From the NCBI RefSeq assembly GCF_002577195.1, contig NZ_NULG01000047.1, forward strand, positions 1 through 40,506: a DNA stretch of 40,506 nucleotides. Reading direction: 5' to 3'. Origin of the DNA: Bacillus sp. AFS041924. GTDB taxonomy: Bacteria; Bacillota; Bacilli; Bacillales; Bacillaceae_G. Each line of letters begins with the position of its first letter. The stretch's first letter is position 1. The notes beneath the pieces were generated by a model. The model searched no databases, had not been told where the DNA came from, and saw nothing but the letters and a program-made list of their open reading frames with translations. Shown piece by piece: positions 28,180 to 36,396 of this stretch. Position numbers and translations under genes: made by a program.

Positions 28180-28596
28180 TTATATATAAAACATATATCC
28201 ATTTAAATCATCAGATTCTAATTTAGCTAAGTCTTCAAGACTAGTATGATCTAACACTTCATTAATCGCCTTCTGAACTCGAGTCCATAACTCTCTTTGC
28301 GCAGGATTTTCATCCTCTAGATTTTCGATTGGAGATAACGATCCTTCAAGAGCAGTTATCACTTCGCCTGCAGAAATATCATTTGGTTCCTTTGTTAAAA
28401 TATACCCACCATATGCTCCACGAATACTCTTAACTAATCCCGCATTTCGTAATAGAGAGATAATTTGTTCTAAATAATGCTCAGAAAGATTTTGTGCTTT
28501 CGCAATACTTTTAAGTGAAATTGGTTTATCACAATATCTTTTAGCTAATTCAATCATAACTGTCAGTCCGTATCTTCCCTTAGTTGAAATCTTCAT
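28180..28596 (-). CDS. cymR: Cysteine metabolism repressor CymR (Rrf2 family)
   Basis: 138-aa Rrf2-type regulator: MKISTKGRYGLTVMIELAKRYCDKPISLKSIAKAQNLSEHYLEQIISLLRNAGLVKSIRGAYGGYIL forms the winged helix. It lacks the three-cysteine cluster of IscR and has a single Cys (about residue 22), as CymR does. In B. subtilis CymR works with CysK to repress cysteine uptake and synthesis genes. It sits directly before yrvO-mnmA, the known Bacillus order. The upstream region contains an AT-rich promoter area and then the hairpin repeat array. Confidence 0.94.
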   Translation of the reverse strand: MKISTKGRYGLTVMIELAKRYCDKPISLKSIAKAQNLSEHYLEQIISLLRNAGLVKSIRGAYGGYILTKEPNDISAGEVITALEGSLSPIENLEDENPAQRELWTRVQKAINEVLDHTSLEDLAKLESDDLNGYMFYI

Positions 28597-28809
28597 TAAT
28601 TCACTCCGTTCAATAAACTGTATCTCTTATTTTTATCTGTTTTATCCTATTTTTAAACTGTAGTAATACAAATATTGTACACTATTTATACTATAAATTC
28701 ACATGTCTGGGAAAAAATACGCCTAATCCAATTGGAAAAGTGTAATATCTAACATAAAAATCGTATGGAAATAATTTTTAGTTTTTTTTGATTACCATGT
28801 AGAAATTTA

Positions 28810-29340
28810 CTTACTTATGAGGGTTCATGAGTTACTAAAAATGAAATTTGGGCTTATTTTCTTACTCATGAAGGGCTCATGAGTTACTAAAAACGATTAT
28901 TGGACTTATTTTCTTACTCATGAAGGCTCATGAGTTAATAAAAACGATATTTGGGCTTTTTTTCTTACTCATGAAGGGCTCATGAGTTAATTAAAACGAT
29001 ATTTGGTCCTATTTTCTTACTCATGAAGGGCTCATGAGTTACTAAAAACGATTATTGAACTTATTTTCTTACTCATGAAGGCTCATGAGTTAATTAATAT
29101 GCTAATAGAAGTTATTTTCTTGCTCATGAAGGGCCCATGAGTTAATTAATATGCTAATAGAAGTTATTTTCTTACTCATGAAGACTCATGAGTTACTAAA
29201 AACGATTATTGGACTTATTTTCTTACTCATGAAGGCCTCATAAGTTAATTAATACGCTAATTGGCCATTTTTTCTTACTCATGAAAGCCTCATGAGTTAC
29301 TAAAAACGCTAATTGGCCTTTTTTTCTTACTCATAAGATG
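28810..29340. repeat. Array of ten 51/52-bp repeats, each with a palindrome, plus a partial copy
   Basis: Units begin at about 28810, 28861, 28913, 28964, 29016, 29068, 29119, 29171, 29222 and 29274, with an incomplete eleventh at 29326. Spacing alternates 51 and 52. Each unit holds ACTCATGA-AGGGC-TCATGAGT or a close variant, then a linker of about 30 bases that differs more (types TACTAAAAACGATTATTGG and TAATTAATATGCTAATAG recur). No reading frame spans it. It fills the gene-free stretch 28597-29436, between the cymR upstream region and the terminator of the next minus-strand gene. Not a CRISPR: the 'spacers' are themselves repeats. Confidence 0.95.
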
Positions 29341-29364
29341 GGGTATGTGTCTCTATGGTAATAA

Positions 29365-29417
29365 AAAAACACCCACTATGTCATCTAGTTTATCTAAACG
29401 ACATAGAAGGTGTTTTT
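29365..29417 (-). terminator. Bidirectional terminator after the 70-aa gene
   Basis: Nearly perfect 18-bp arms (AAAAACACCCACTATGTC and partner GACATAGAAGGTGTTTTT) with a 17-base loop and A/T-runs on both sides. Confidence 0.85.
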
Positions 29418-29436
29418 CTTTTAGATTTTTTTCTAC

Positions 29437-29649
29437 TTAACTTTTCAACTTCCCAGCTCGCACGAATTGAGCAGTTGCCGCTTTTTCATCGAAATCTTCA
29501 ACATTTTTTCGAGATTCTTTTATGTTATTTAAAAAATTTAAGATGTTGAATTCGATGCTTTTTATTTCGTATTCGGTATCAGCATTTAATAAATCCTCTA
29601 ATAAATCTAAATAAATCGCTTTCTCTTCAGGTGTTAACACTAGCCTCAT
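29437..29649 (-). CDS. Hypothetical protein, 70 aa
   Basis: MRLVLTPEEKAIYLDLLEDL is followed by an acidic, mostly helical sequence (YEIKSIEFNILNFLNNIKESRKNVEDFDEKA). No membrane segment, no recognised motif. It has a good GGAGG site 6 bases before the ATG and its own terminator, which supports expression. I do not recognise the family. Confidence 0.7.
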   Translation of the reverse strand: MRLVLTPEEKAIYLDLLEDLLNADTEYEIKSIEFNILNFLNNIKESRKNVEDFDEKAATAQFVRAGKLKS

Positions 29650-29691
29650 TACATGCCTCCTTCATTTCAGCTAAGAATATTATTGAAACTA

Positions 29692-30024
29692 CTATACTAT
29701 TTGCTTTGAAATATTATGCAGTGAACTTACCCTTTCCCGTTCAGTGTTAAGTGCCCTACTTAAAAGGAAGCTCTGTGATGAGAGGCCAGCTAATATACAG
29801 TATCCAATTACCATACGTATATCCTTTAGCATGTTCTCTGGTATAAATAAAGAAACAAATAATGTCGAGGCTGTTGCTCCAAATAAAATGTCCGCAAGAA
29901 ATCCTAAATAAAAGCCTTTCTTTCGTCTCACTGGGAGCATAATCGTACCTTTGTTAAACAAGATGTGAAAAATAAATCCGGTCACTCCACCAATGACGAT
30001 CGCCAAGACATAGAGCTTAACCAT
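29692..30024 (-). CDS. DUF4257-like small membrane protein
   Basis: 110 aa with three or four hydrophobic segments (VLAIVIGGVTGFIFHILF, FLADILFGATASTLFVSLFI, MVIGYCILAGLSSQSFLLS) and a basic loop RRKKGFYLGF. The opening glycine-rich helix and the polar RRKK turn recall the DUF4257 family of Bacillus; this is from memory. The ATG at 30024 is 6 bases after GGAGG; the ATG at 30030 is too close. Function unknown. Confidence 0.72.
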   Translation of the reverse strand: MVKLYVLAIVIGGVTGFIFHILFNKGTIMLPVRRKKGFYLGFLADILFGATASTLFVSLFIPENMLKDIRMVIGYCILAGLSSQSFLLSRALNTERERVSSLHNISKQIV

Positions 30025-30247
30025 GTTCATCCTCCATTCTTAATTTTAGGTACAAAAAAAATTCCTACTTTCGTTTCGAGAATAAGTTTATCGAAATGAT
30101 CGCTAGGATTGGACAAGTTCTATATTAAAGTATGAACAGCTTGTACTTATTATTATAAAAGCTTAAAAATTAATTTTCAAAACAATTTGTAAAATTTATC
30201 CAATTAAAACAAAAAACAAGTTAAAAGTCCTGTTTTATTAATTAAAC

Positions 30248-30268
30248 AAATAGACTATAAGTCTATTT
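30248..30268. promoter_or_regulatory. Inverted repeat upstream of the 586-aa gene
   Basis: Perfect 8-bp arms AAATAGAC / GTCTATTT with a TATAA centre, about 65 bp before the TTG start. It could be an operator. The rest of the 300-bp gap (30031-30333) is AT-rich, and I see only a possible -10 (TATGAT at about 30291) in it. Confidence 0.4.
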
Positions 30269-30333
30269 AACTATTTCCCATTACCCTTAATATGATATAT
30301 TTGATTTAAAAAGAAGCTAGAGGAGGTTATAAG

Positions 30334-32094
30334 TTGGCCATACAAAGAAAATTCAAGAACATAGTAAAACAGCTACGTCATCAGGATTTATATCAGCGAG
30401 CAAAAGGAATTGACCAACTTAGGAAGTCTCTTCGTTCAAGTGCTTCTATTGAATCGTTAATTTTTTTATTGGAAGAAGCGGGAAATAGCTTCCCGAAATC
30501 AATAGAAGATTGGGATGATGGAAGTTATCATTTAGTCGGTTTTTGTTCAGAGTTTGAACTCCCAGAATTAATAACGCCAATCGAAAAGAATTTTGAATCA
30601 TATAGTGAACGCGCAAAACTTCAAGCCCTATATTTATTAATAAATCTTAAATCCGAATCAGCTAGAGATGCTTATATACGAATTATCAAAAAAAATATTA
30701 ATCGATTTTCACTGGATATTGATGTTCAATTTATTTTCGAGGAGACAAATTGGGCTCCAGATATTGTAAAAAATTTATTATATTTAATCGAAAATGAAGA
30801 AACTTCTGTTTCTATTTTCCACTTGATTCTTCTATGTAAAAGGAATTCAATTACTCTTCCTTTTACATTTGCTGAAAACGAATATGTGAAAGAGCAAATT
30901 AAACTGTTTTATAAGCATAAATTAGATTCATATTTACATTACGATCAAGATTACAATTTAAAATATGTGTACCAAGCTTGGAAGGAATCTTACCTTATCG
31001 TTCGAACTGAGATGGGGATTTGCCTTCAGTTAATGCAATATTTTTTTGATGACTGTATTCGTGAATATTTAGTAGAATCACTTGAGTATAAGGATCCTTA
31101 TTTAAAGGTTGATGCTGTAATCTCACTAATGGGACAAGGCGTTCAAATTAAAAAGGAACTTCTTGATTACTGTGCCCACAATATAGAATCAGCTGTATGG
31201 TTTTATACAAAACTAAATGAAGTCTCAAAAAATGATTTATATACTTTTACGGAAGAACATCAACAAAGTTTTGTAAAAAACAGATTGTTCCTTTATTTAA
31301 TTGCTCATGAGGAGTTCGGGATTATACCTGACGAAATCGAAGTTATAAAACGCTATGATACTTCAAACTATTATGAACAAGAAGTAACTTATTATTTAAC
31401 TAGATTTCGCAGTCATCAAGAAAACTGGAACGAAAAAGATTGGATGGCTGCATATGTAGGTGCATATATTACTGAAAATATTCCTAGTCCTCGATTTTTT
31501 GATGAAACAATAACGGCATTTACAAATTGGGATAAATATACTGAGGATGAACATAAGAATCAACTTGAATTATTAAATAAAGAGGAAAGCGATAAAATAG
31601 GGCAAGAAGTCATTTTGGAATCGAAGCCACCTTGGCATTTTGGGACTTATTTTCTTGGTTTTCTAACGGCTATGCGAACCGGTACTGCTTTTGGTAATCA
31701 TGATCCTATTTATTTTTTATTGCTATCTATACTCTGGCTTATTTTCTTATTTAAAGTGTATGCCACAATCCAACTTCGAAAAGAATCGAAAGTTATTTTA
31801 ACTAGTAGACAGCTAAGCTTAAAAAAGGGAAAAGAATTGAAGTCAATTGAGCTTCATAAGATAAACCGGATAACAATTGAACTTCGAAAATGGGGTAAAA
31901 ACGAAGGTAAATTGGCTGCATATCAACGAAAAGTAAATTATATTGTTTTCTATGATCATGATGACGAAGAGATTTTATCAATTCCATCAACTTTTATAAA
32001 CCCTGAACTACTTTTATTCGAAATAAAACTATTAACAAATCATTTAGTAGAAACTCCAAATAAAGAAGTTTTTGATAATGATGTAAGTGCTTAA
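30334..32094 (+). CDS. Large protein of unknown function: helical repeats, membrane hairpin, C-terminal beta domain
   Basis: 586 aa. Residues 1 to about 400 are helical, with HEAT-like stretches (QRAKGIDQLRKSLRSSASIESLIFLLEE, ERAKLQALYLLINLKSESARDAYIRII, DPYLKVDAVISLMGQGV). Around 430-480 there are one or two membrane segments (the clearest is YFLLLSILWLIFLFKVYA, about 460-477). Residues 490-570 look beta-rich and resemble bacterial PH/YcxB-like domains (KVILTSRQLSLKKGKELKSIELHKINRITIEL). TTG start after GAGGAGG. I recognise no named family. It is transcribed alone on the plus strand with its own terminator, in a part of the region that differs from B. subtilis. Confidence 0.85.
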   Translation: MAIQRKFKNIVKQLRHQDLYQRAKGIDQLRKSLRSSASIESLIFLLEEAGNSFPKSIEDWDDGSYHLVGFCSEFELPELITPIEKNFESYSERAKLQALYLLINLKSESARDAYIRIIKKNINRFSLDIDVQFIFEETNWAPDIVKNLLYLIENEETSVSIFHLILLCKRNSITLPFTFAENEYVKEQIKLFYKHKLDSYLHYDQDYNLKYVYQAWKESYLIVRTEMGICLQLMQYFFDDCIREYLVESLEYKDPYLKVDAVISLMGQGVQIKKELLDYCAHNIESAVWFYTKLNEVSKNDLYTFTEEHQQSFVKNRLFLYLIAHEEFGIIPDEIEVIKRYDTSNYYEQEVTYYLTRFRSHQENWNEKDWMAAYVGAYITENIPSPRFFDETITAFTNWDKYTEDEHKNQLELLNKEESDKIGQEVILESKPPWHFGTYFLGFLTAMRTGTAFGNHDPIYFLLLSILWLIFLFKVYATIQLRKESKVILTSRQLSLKKGKELKSIELHKINRITIELRKWGKNEGKLAAYQRKVNYIVFYDHDDEEILSIPSTFINPELLLFEIKLLTNHLVETPNKEVFDNDVSA

Positions 32095-32121
32095 AAGTCG
32101 AGATATTATCTCGACTTTTTT
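32092..32121 (+). terminator. Terminator of the 586-aa gene
   Basis: Stem AAAGTCGAGAT-ATT-ATCTCGACTTT followed by TTTTT, overlapping the stop codon. Confidence 0.9.
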
Positions 32122-32200
32122 ATTCATGCTCCGTTCATATTAAGTTGATATGATATTGCTTAATTAGATTTTCACACTAAATAACGGAGGCAGTTTTTTT

Positions 32201-32848
32201 ATGTATTCTAAAAAAAGTTGGTGGATTTTATTTATTTTTTCGCTTTGTGTCATCATTCCTTTTATGGCTCCTTATTTTCTACTATCTCCTGAAAATAGTC
32301 GTATCCAAATCAGTTCAGCTTCAATTCAATTCCCTGCTTTAATTACACATATCTTTTTTGCATTTATCGCTTTAATTGCTGGTTTCTTACAATTTGTTAA
32401 AGACATTAGAATTCGTAATCCTCGAACCCATCGTATAATTGGTAAGATTTATTATATTAGTGTTTATATAAGTGGGCTTCTTGCATTAATTGTTACTCTT
32501 TATATTGATAATTTTTCAAAGGCAATTTCTTTCCTTGTTTTAGCTATATTATGGATTTTCACTACATTAAAGGGAGTTCTTAGTGCAAAGAAGAAAGATT
32601 TCAGTACTCATAAAATCTGGATGACTCGAAGTTTCGGAATCACTTTAGTAGCAGTCAGTGGTAGACTTTTAGTGCCAATTATATTTTTAGTTTACTTTTT
32701 ACTAAATGGATTTCATATCCCTGGTGGTAGAGAGAGCATGGTTGAAGAAGCTTTAAACGTTAATATATGGCTAGGATTATTCATTAATTTCATTATTATA
32801 GTATGGGGAATTTTAAAAAGAGAGAATAAAAAAAGGAAGGTAGTTTAG
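32201..32848 (+). CDS. DUF2306 membrane protein
   Basis: 215 aa with about six transmembrane segments. The family's conserved polar residues sit between them: ITHIFFAFIALIAGFLQF, RNPRTHRIIGKIYYISVYISG, and DFSTHKIWMTRSFGITLVAVSGRLL, with the His and Arg residues that DUF2306 proteins keep. These look like a haem- or quinone-type membrane fold, but no activity is established. Good CGGAGGC site before the ATG. It converges on rarA. Confidence 0.9.
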   Translation: MYSKKSWWILFIFSLCVIIPFMAPYFLLSPENSRIQISSASIQFPALITHIFFAFIALIAGFLQFVKDIRIRNPRTHRIIGKIYYISVYISGLLALIVTLYIDNFSKAISFLVLAILWIFTTLKGVLSAKKKDFSTHKIWMTRSFGITLVAVSGRLLVPIIFLVYFLLNGFHIPGGRESMVEEALNVNIWLGLFINFIIIVWGILKRENKKRKVV

Positions 32849-32875
32849 GCGAATAATCTCGCTTAAAACTACCTT
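32836..32875. terminator. Shared terminator between DUF2306 gene and rarA
   Basis: Stem GAAGGTAGTTT-aggCGA / TCGcttaAAACTACCTTC, then TCTTTTTTT on the plus strand and a T-run after A-rich sequence on the minus strand. Its left arm overlaps the end of the DUF2306 gene. Confidence 0.8.
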
Positions 32876-32890
32876 CTCTTTTTTTATGTA

Positions 32891-34180
32891 TTATTTTTGA
32901 TTTTTCTTGAACTGTTGTAGTTTTTCAAAAATAGCTCCATAACGTTTTTCGTTCCCTGCTTCTTTTGGTTTATAGTAAACTTGATTCACAAGTCGTTCTG
33001 GAAGATATTGTTGATTTACCCAACCGCCAAAATTTCCTAATGGATGATCATGTGGATAAATATAATCAATCCCATGCCCCATATCCTTAGCTCCCGCATA
33101 ATGGCTATCCTTTAAATGTGCTGGAATATCATCATGTAGCCCACTTCTCACATCATTTAATGCACGATCAATTGATGTAACACTAGAATTAGATTTTGAT
33201 GACAAACACAGTTCAATTACTGCATTTGAAAGAATAATTCTTGCTTCAGGAAATCCAACTTGCTTTGCCGCTTCACAAGCTAATACAACCTTCCAAGGAT
33301 CGCCAGCTAATCCGATATCCTCGTAAGCAATAACTAATAATCTCCGTATGATGCTAGTTATATCACCTGCTTCAATTAGCCTCGCTAAATAATATAGTGC
33401 AGCGTTAACATCACTTCCGCGAATACTCTTTTGAAATCCAGACAATGTATCATAATGAAAGTCGCCATTTTTATCGTGATTAAATCCTTTAGAACGAAGA
33501 AACTCATCAATAATCTCATCTTGAACTACAATTGTTCCGTCTGATTCCTTAGGAGAACCGTAGACAATTGATTCCAAAATATTTAATGAGGACCTCGCAT
33601 CACCATTTACTCCATGAGCAATTTTTAAAATTTGTTCTTCTGAAATTTGGATTTGTAATTGACCTAACCCTCTATCTTCATCTCTTAAGGCTTTATCTAA
33701 TAATTTATAAATATGTTTTGGTAAAAGCGGATCTAGTTTTAGTATATGGTTGCAGCGACTTCTAATCGCACTGTTTACATCGTGATATGGATTCTCAGTT
33801 GTCGCTCCAATTAAAGTAATAAAACCACTTTCTACATATGATAATAAATAATCCTGTTGTAGTTTCGACCAACGATGAATTTCATCAGCAAAAAGAATAA
33901 TCTCACCGAACATTTTTGCTTCATGAACAATATCCTCAAGTTCTTTTTTACCTGAAGTAGTCGCATTAACAGTTACAAATCGCTTATCAACAGTACCAGC
34001 AATCGCATATGCAAACGATGTCTTACCTATTCCAGGTTCTCCATGAATTAACATAGAAGGAACTCGTCCGTTATGTATTAATCGATATAAAGCTGATTCT
34101 TTTCCAATAATTTTATCCTGACCAATTAATTCATCAATTGTTCTTGGTCTCATACGGTACGCTAGAGGTTCATGACTCAT
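32891..34180 (-). CDS. rarA: Replication-associated recombination protein RarA (YrvN/MgsA)
   Basis: 429-aa AAA+ ATPase related to clamp loaders that acts at stalled replication forks. It starts EPLAYRMRPRTIDELIGQDKIIG. Walker A is HGEPGIGKTSFAYA (about residues 45-58), Walker B is LFADEIHRW (about 97-105), sensor 1 is LIGATTENPYHDVNSAIRSR, and the C-terminal part has the tetramerisation region (GSDVNAALYYLARLIEAGD, HLKDSHYAGAKDMGHGIDYIYPHD). Normal length. In B. subtilis it is next to cymR; here about 4.3 kb of other sequence lies between them. Confidence 0.97.
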   Translation of the reverse strand: MSHEPLAYRMRPRTIDELIGQDKIIGKESALYRLIHNGRVPSMLIHGEPGIGKTSFAYAIAGTVDKRFVTVNATTSGKKELEDIVHEAKMFGEIILFADEIHRWSKLQQDYLLSYVESGFITLIGATTENPYHDVNSAIRSRCNHILKLDPLLPKHIYKLLDKALRDEDRGLGQLQIQISEEQILKIAHGVNGDARSSLNILESIVYGSPKESDGTIVVQDEIIDEFLRSKGFNHDKNGDFHYDTLSGFQKSIRGSDVNAALYYLARLIEAGDITSIIRRLLVIAYEDIGLAGDPWKVVLACEAAKQVGFPEARIILSNAVIELCLSSKSNSSVTSIDRALNDVRSGLHDDIPAHLKDSHYAGAKDMGHGIDYIYPHDHPLGNFGGWVNQQYLPERLVNQVYYKPKEAGNEKRYGAIFEKLQQFKKNQK

Positions 34181-34318
34181 TTTTCCCCCTCCTTTAAACT
34201 CTTCCTTCTATTGTAAATGAATTGGAAACATTTTTCATCTTCACCTGAAAATATTTCTCTTTATTAAACAAATTATTTGGTGAAGATAATATTAGATGAA
34301 TTTAAGAAGGTGAAAAAA

Positions 34319-34750
34319 ATGAATGCTCCTAAAACAAAATGGTCAACTGAAGATGAACATACATTAATTGAAATAGTTGAAAAGTATGAAAATAAAGGTA
34401 AATCCAAACAAGAGGCATTTGAAATGGTAGCAAATATTATTAATCGAACAAAAGCTGCATGTGCTTCTCGATACCGAAAAATATCAAAAAAACAAAATAA
34501 TGAAATAAAGGATTCTTATGAATTTACCGAATTAAATACGCCTATAAATCATTCCTCATTGAACTTAGAAATGAGCATCCAATTCTTAAAAAATTTAGAA
34601 CAAAATCTTCGAATTAAAAAACAAAATAGTCTACTGAAAGAAAAAATTAGAAAAATAAAACAAGAAAATGAAGATTTAAATAAGAAAATAATTAATGCAA
34701 AAACATTCATCCAAAAGAAACAAAAAGTATTAATCAATCTAGTTGATTAA
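34319..34750 (+). CDS. RsfA-like Myb/SANT-type regulator with coiled coil
   Basis: 143 aa. Residues 5-55 (TKWSTEDEHTLIEIVEKYENKGKSKQEAFEMVANIINRTKAACASRYRKI) have the Myb-like pattern W-x3-E ... RT-A-ACASRYRK, shared with RsfA and YlbO, prespore-specific regulators of Bacillus. Residues from about 85 to the end are a lysine/glutamate-rich coiled coil, probably for dimerisation. A role in sporulation is inferred only from the family. Start chosen at 34319, 6 bases after AGAAGGTG; the earlier in-frame ATG lacks a site. Divergent from rarA. Confidence 0.82.
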   Translation: MNAPKTKWSTEDEHTLIEIVEKYENKGKSKQEAFEMVANIINRTKAACASRYRKISKKQNNEIKDSYEFTELNTPINHSSLNLEMSIQFLKNLEQNLRIKKQNSLLKEKIRKIKQENEDLNKKIINAKTFIQKKQKVLINLVD

Positions 34751-34847
34751 CTTTAGACAAAATACTGTAAAACATTCACAGGTTATTAAATCTCGTACTA
34801 TTGTATAATGAAGTAACAAAATGCATGCAAAGTAAGGAGTATCATAA

Positions 34848-35066
34848 ATGAATTGGAAAAAAGGCGGTCTTTGGATCATTATATTTTTTATTATTAAAGG
34901 TACACTTTCAACACTTTTAATTGTTACAGGTGCTAAATACTTTAATTTATCATATATTCAAATTTTATTTCTTGTTGTTATATTAATTGGAATTTCAATT
35001 ATTGGACGTCAGTTTGTGAGGATACGTAAAAATAGAATTAAAAAAGAAAAGGATTTAAATATGTAA
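34848..35066 (+). CDS. Small two-helix membrane protein, 72 aa
   Basis: Two transmembrane segments (GLWIIIFFIIKGTLSTLLIVTG and IQILFLVVILIGISIIG) with a basic C-terminal tail (RIRKNRIKKEKDL), so both ends are probably inside. Good AAGGAG site. A strong terminator follows. No family recognised. Confidence 0.75.
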   Translation: MNWKKGGLWIIIFFIIKGTLSTLLIVTGAKYFNLSYIQILFLVVILIGISIIGRQFVRIRKNRIKKEKDLNM

Positions 35067-35097
35067 ACCAACTAAGAAAGCTACTAAAAGTTTGAAA

Positions 35098-35121
35098 CCC
35101 CCAATCTAATTGGGGGCTTTA
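35098..35121. terminator. Bidirectional terminator
   Basis: Perfect stem CCCCCAAT-CTA-ATTGGGGG followed by CTTTATTTT, between the 72-aa gene and the converging lipoprotein gene. Confidence 0.87.
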
Positions 35122-35123
35122 TT

Positions 35124-35369
35124 TTACTTACTAGGTTTTCTCTTATTCAACTTAACCGATTCCATGTCGTTAACAACGCCATCATTACCAACTCTACCTT
35201 TTTTCTCGACGACATTATTTTTATTTTTAGATAGTACATTTATCTGATTGGATAAATTGTCTACATTTTGTTGAGTTCGATCTTTTTCCATGTCATTATT
35301 ACCACTACATGCAGTTAATATTGTTAAAGATAATCCGAAAGTACATAACACTTTCAAAGCTCTATTCAT
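35124..35369 (-). CDS. Small secreted lipoprotein, function unknown
   Basis: 81 aa. It starts MNRALKVLCTFGLSLTILTA and continues CSGNN: a type II signal peptide with lipobox LTAC (lipid-modified Cys at residue 21), then about 60 polar residues rich in Asn, Asp and Lys without a fold I recognise. The ATG at 35369 is 7 bases after GGAGGTG; the GTG 9 bases upstream overlaps that site. It may be a sporulation or germination lipoprotein, but nothing here shows it. Confidence 0.78.
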   Translation of the reverse strand: MNRALKVLCTFGLSLTILTACSGNNDMEKDRTQQNVDNLSNQINVLSKNKNNVVEKKGRVGNDGVVNDMESVKLNKRKPSK

Positions 35370-35417
35370 TACAAACACCTCCTATTGAAGGTAGTTTTTG
35401 CATTATAAATAAAAAAA

Positions 35418-35441
35418 CTGTAGGAAATTAATTCCTACAGT
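35418..35441 (-). terminator. tcdA terminator
   Basis: Perfect 10-bp stem ACTGTAGGAA / TTCCTACAGT with an ATTA-type loop, then TTTTTT on the minus strand, about 20 bp after the tcdA stop. Confidence 0.88.
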
Positions 35442-35463
35442 CAGACTGCCCACTAAGTTGTTT

Positions 35464-36231
35464 TTATTCTTTTCCTACACGCTTAATTTCAATATCTTTA
35501 ATTAATTCACGTACAGCATGACTAGCTGCGATCAGGCCAGCAACTGAAGGTACAAATGCGTTTGAAGATGGTGGCATTTTTGCTTTACGAATTTTTGTAT
35601 TTTCATCTGGCACGATTTCTTTACGTACATCTTCGCGAATGACAATTGGGCTTTCATCTGAATAAACAACTGTAACCCCTTTTTGAATACCTTCTTTGCG
35701 AAGTTTAGTTCGAATAACCTTTGCAATCGGGTCATGTGTTGTTTTGGAAATATCTGCAATTTTAAATCGTGTTGGATCCATCTTATTGGCAGCACCCATA
35801 CTTGAAATAAGTGGAATTCCACGACGGCGACACTCTTTAATTAAGTGAATTTTATATGTAATTGTATCAGATGCATCAATTACAAAATCTAATGGAATTT
35901 CGAAAAACTTTTCAAATGTTTCTTCTGTATAAAACATTCTATGAGTAATTACTTCGCACTCAGGATTAATTTCAAGAATACGTTGCTTCATCATTTCTAC
36001 TTTAGGCTCTCCAACAGTCGATAATAAAGCATGAATTTGTCTATTCACGTTTGTTATATCAATAACATCTTTATCCACTAGAATTAAACGACCGACTCCA
36101 GAACGCGCTAAAGCTTCTGCAGAAAATGAGCCAACTCCTCCAATACCTAAAATAGCAACCGTACTGTTTTGTAATCGCTCCAAACCTGCTTTACCAAAAG
36201 CAAGCTCATTACGAGAAAATTGGTGTAACAT
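35464..36231 (-). CDS. tcdA: tRNA threonylcarbamoyladenosine dehydratase (YrvM/TcdA)
   Basis: 255-aa E1-like enzyme that cyclises t6A37 to ct6A in tRNAs reading ANN codons, using ATP. The N-terminal nucleotide-binding segment VAILGIGGVGSFSAEALARSGVGRLILVDKDVIDITNVNRQ (about residues 28-68) is typical of ThiF/MoeB/TcdA. DFVIDASDTITYKIHLI and SSMGAANKMDPTRF follow. It lies downstream of hisS-aspS as in B. subtilis, but has its own spacing (165 bp), and the aspS terminator lies between. Confidence 0.95.
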   Translation of the reverse strand: MLHQFSRNELAFGKAGLERLQNSTVAILGIGGVGSFSAEALARSGVGRLILVDKDVIDITNVNRQIHALLSTVGEPKVEMMKQRILEINPECEVITHRMFYTEETFEKFFEIPLDFVIDASDTITYKIHLIKECRRRGIPLISSMGAANKMDPTRFKIADISKTTHDPIAKVIRTKLRKEGIQKGVTVVYSDESPIVIREDVRKEIVPDENTKIRKAKMPPSSNAFVPSVAGLIAASHAVRELIKDIEIKRVGKE

Positions 36232-36348
36232 TTATTCAACTCCCACTATCTTAATCAGATTACAATGATTTAAATATACATGATACAAGCTATTTACATC
36301 AAGCTTGAATTAAAGAAATACAGATTTTTTCTTAATCTTTCAACAAGA

Positions 36349-36393
36349 AAAAGGAAAGGGTTAAGAAATTCACTTCCTTCACCCTTCCTTTTT
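36349..36393 (-). terminator. aspS terminator
   Basis: Stem AAAAGGaAAGGGT / ACCCTTcCTTTTT with a 19-base loop, 4 bp after the aspS stop, ending in a T-rich tract on the minus strand. Confidence 0.75.
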
Positions 36394-36396
36394 ATT

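Noticed and set aside
28810-29340. CRISPR array
   Set aside because: The interval between palindromes is itself repeated, not unique spacer sequence, and no cas genes are near.
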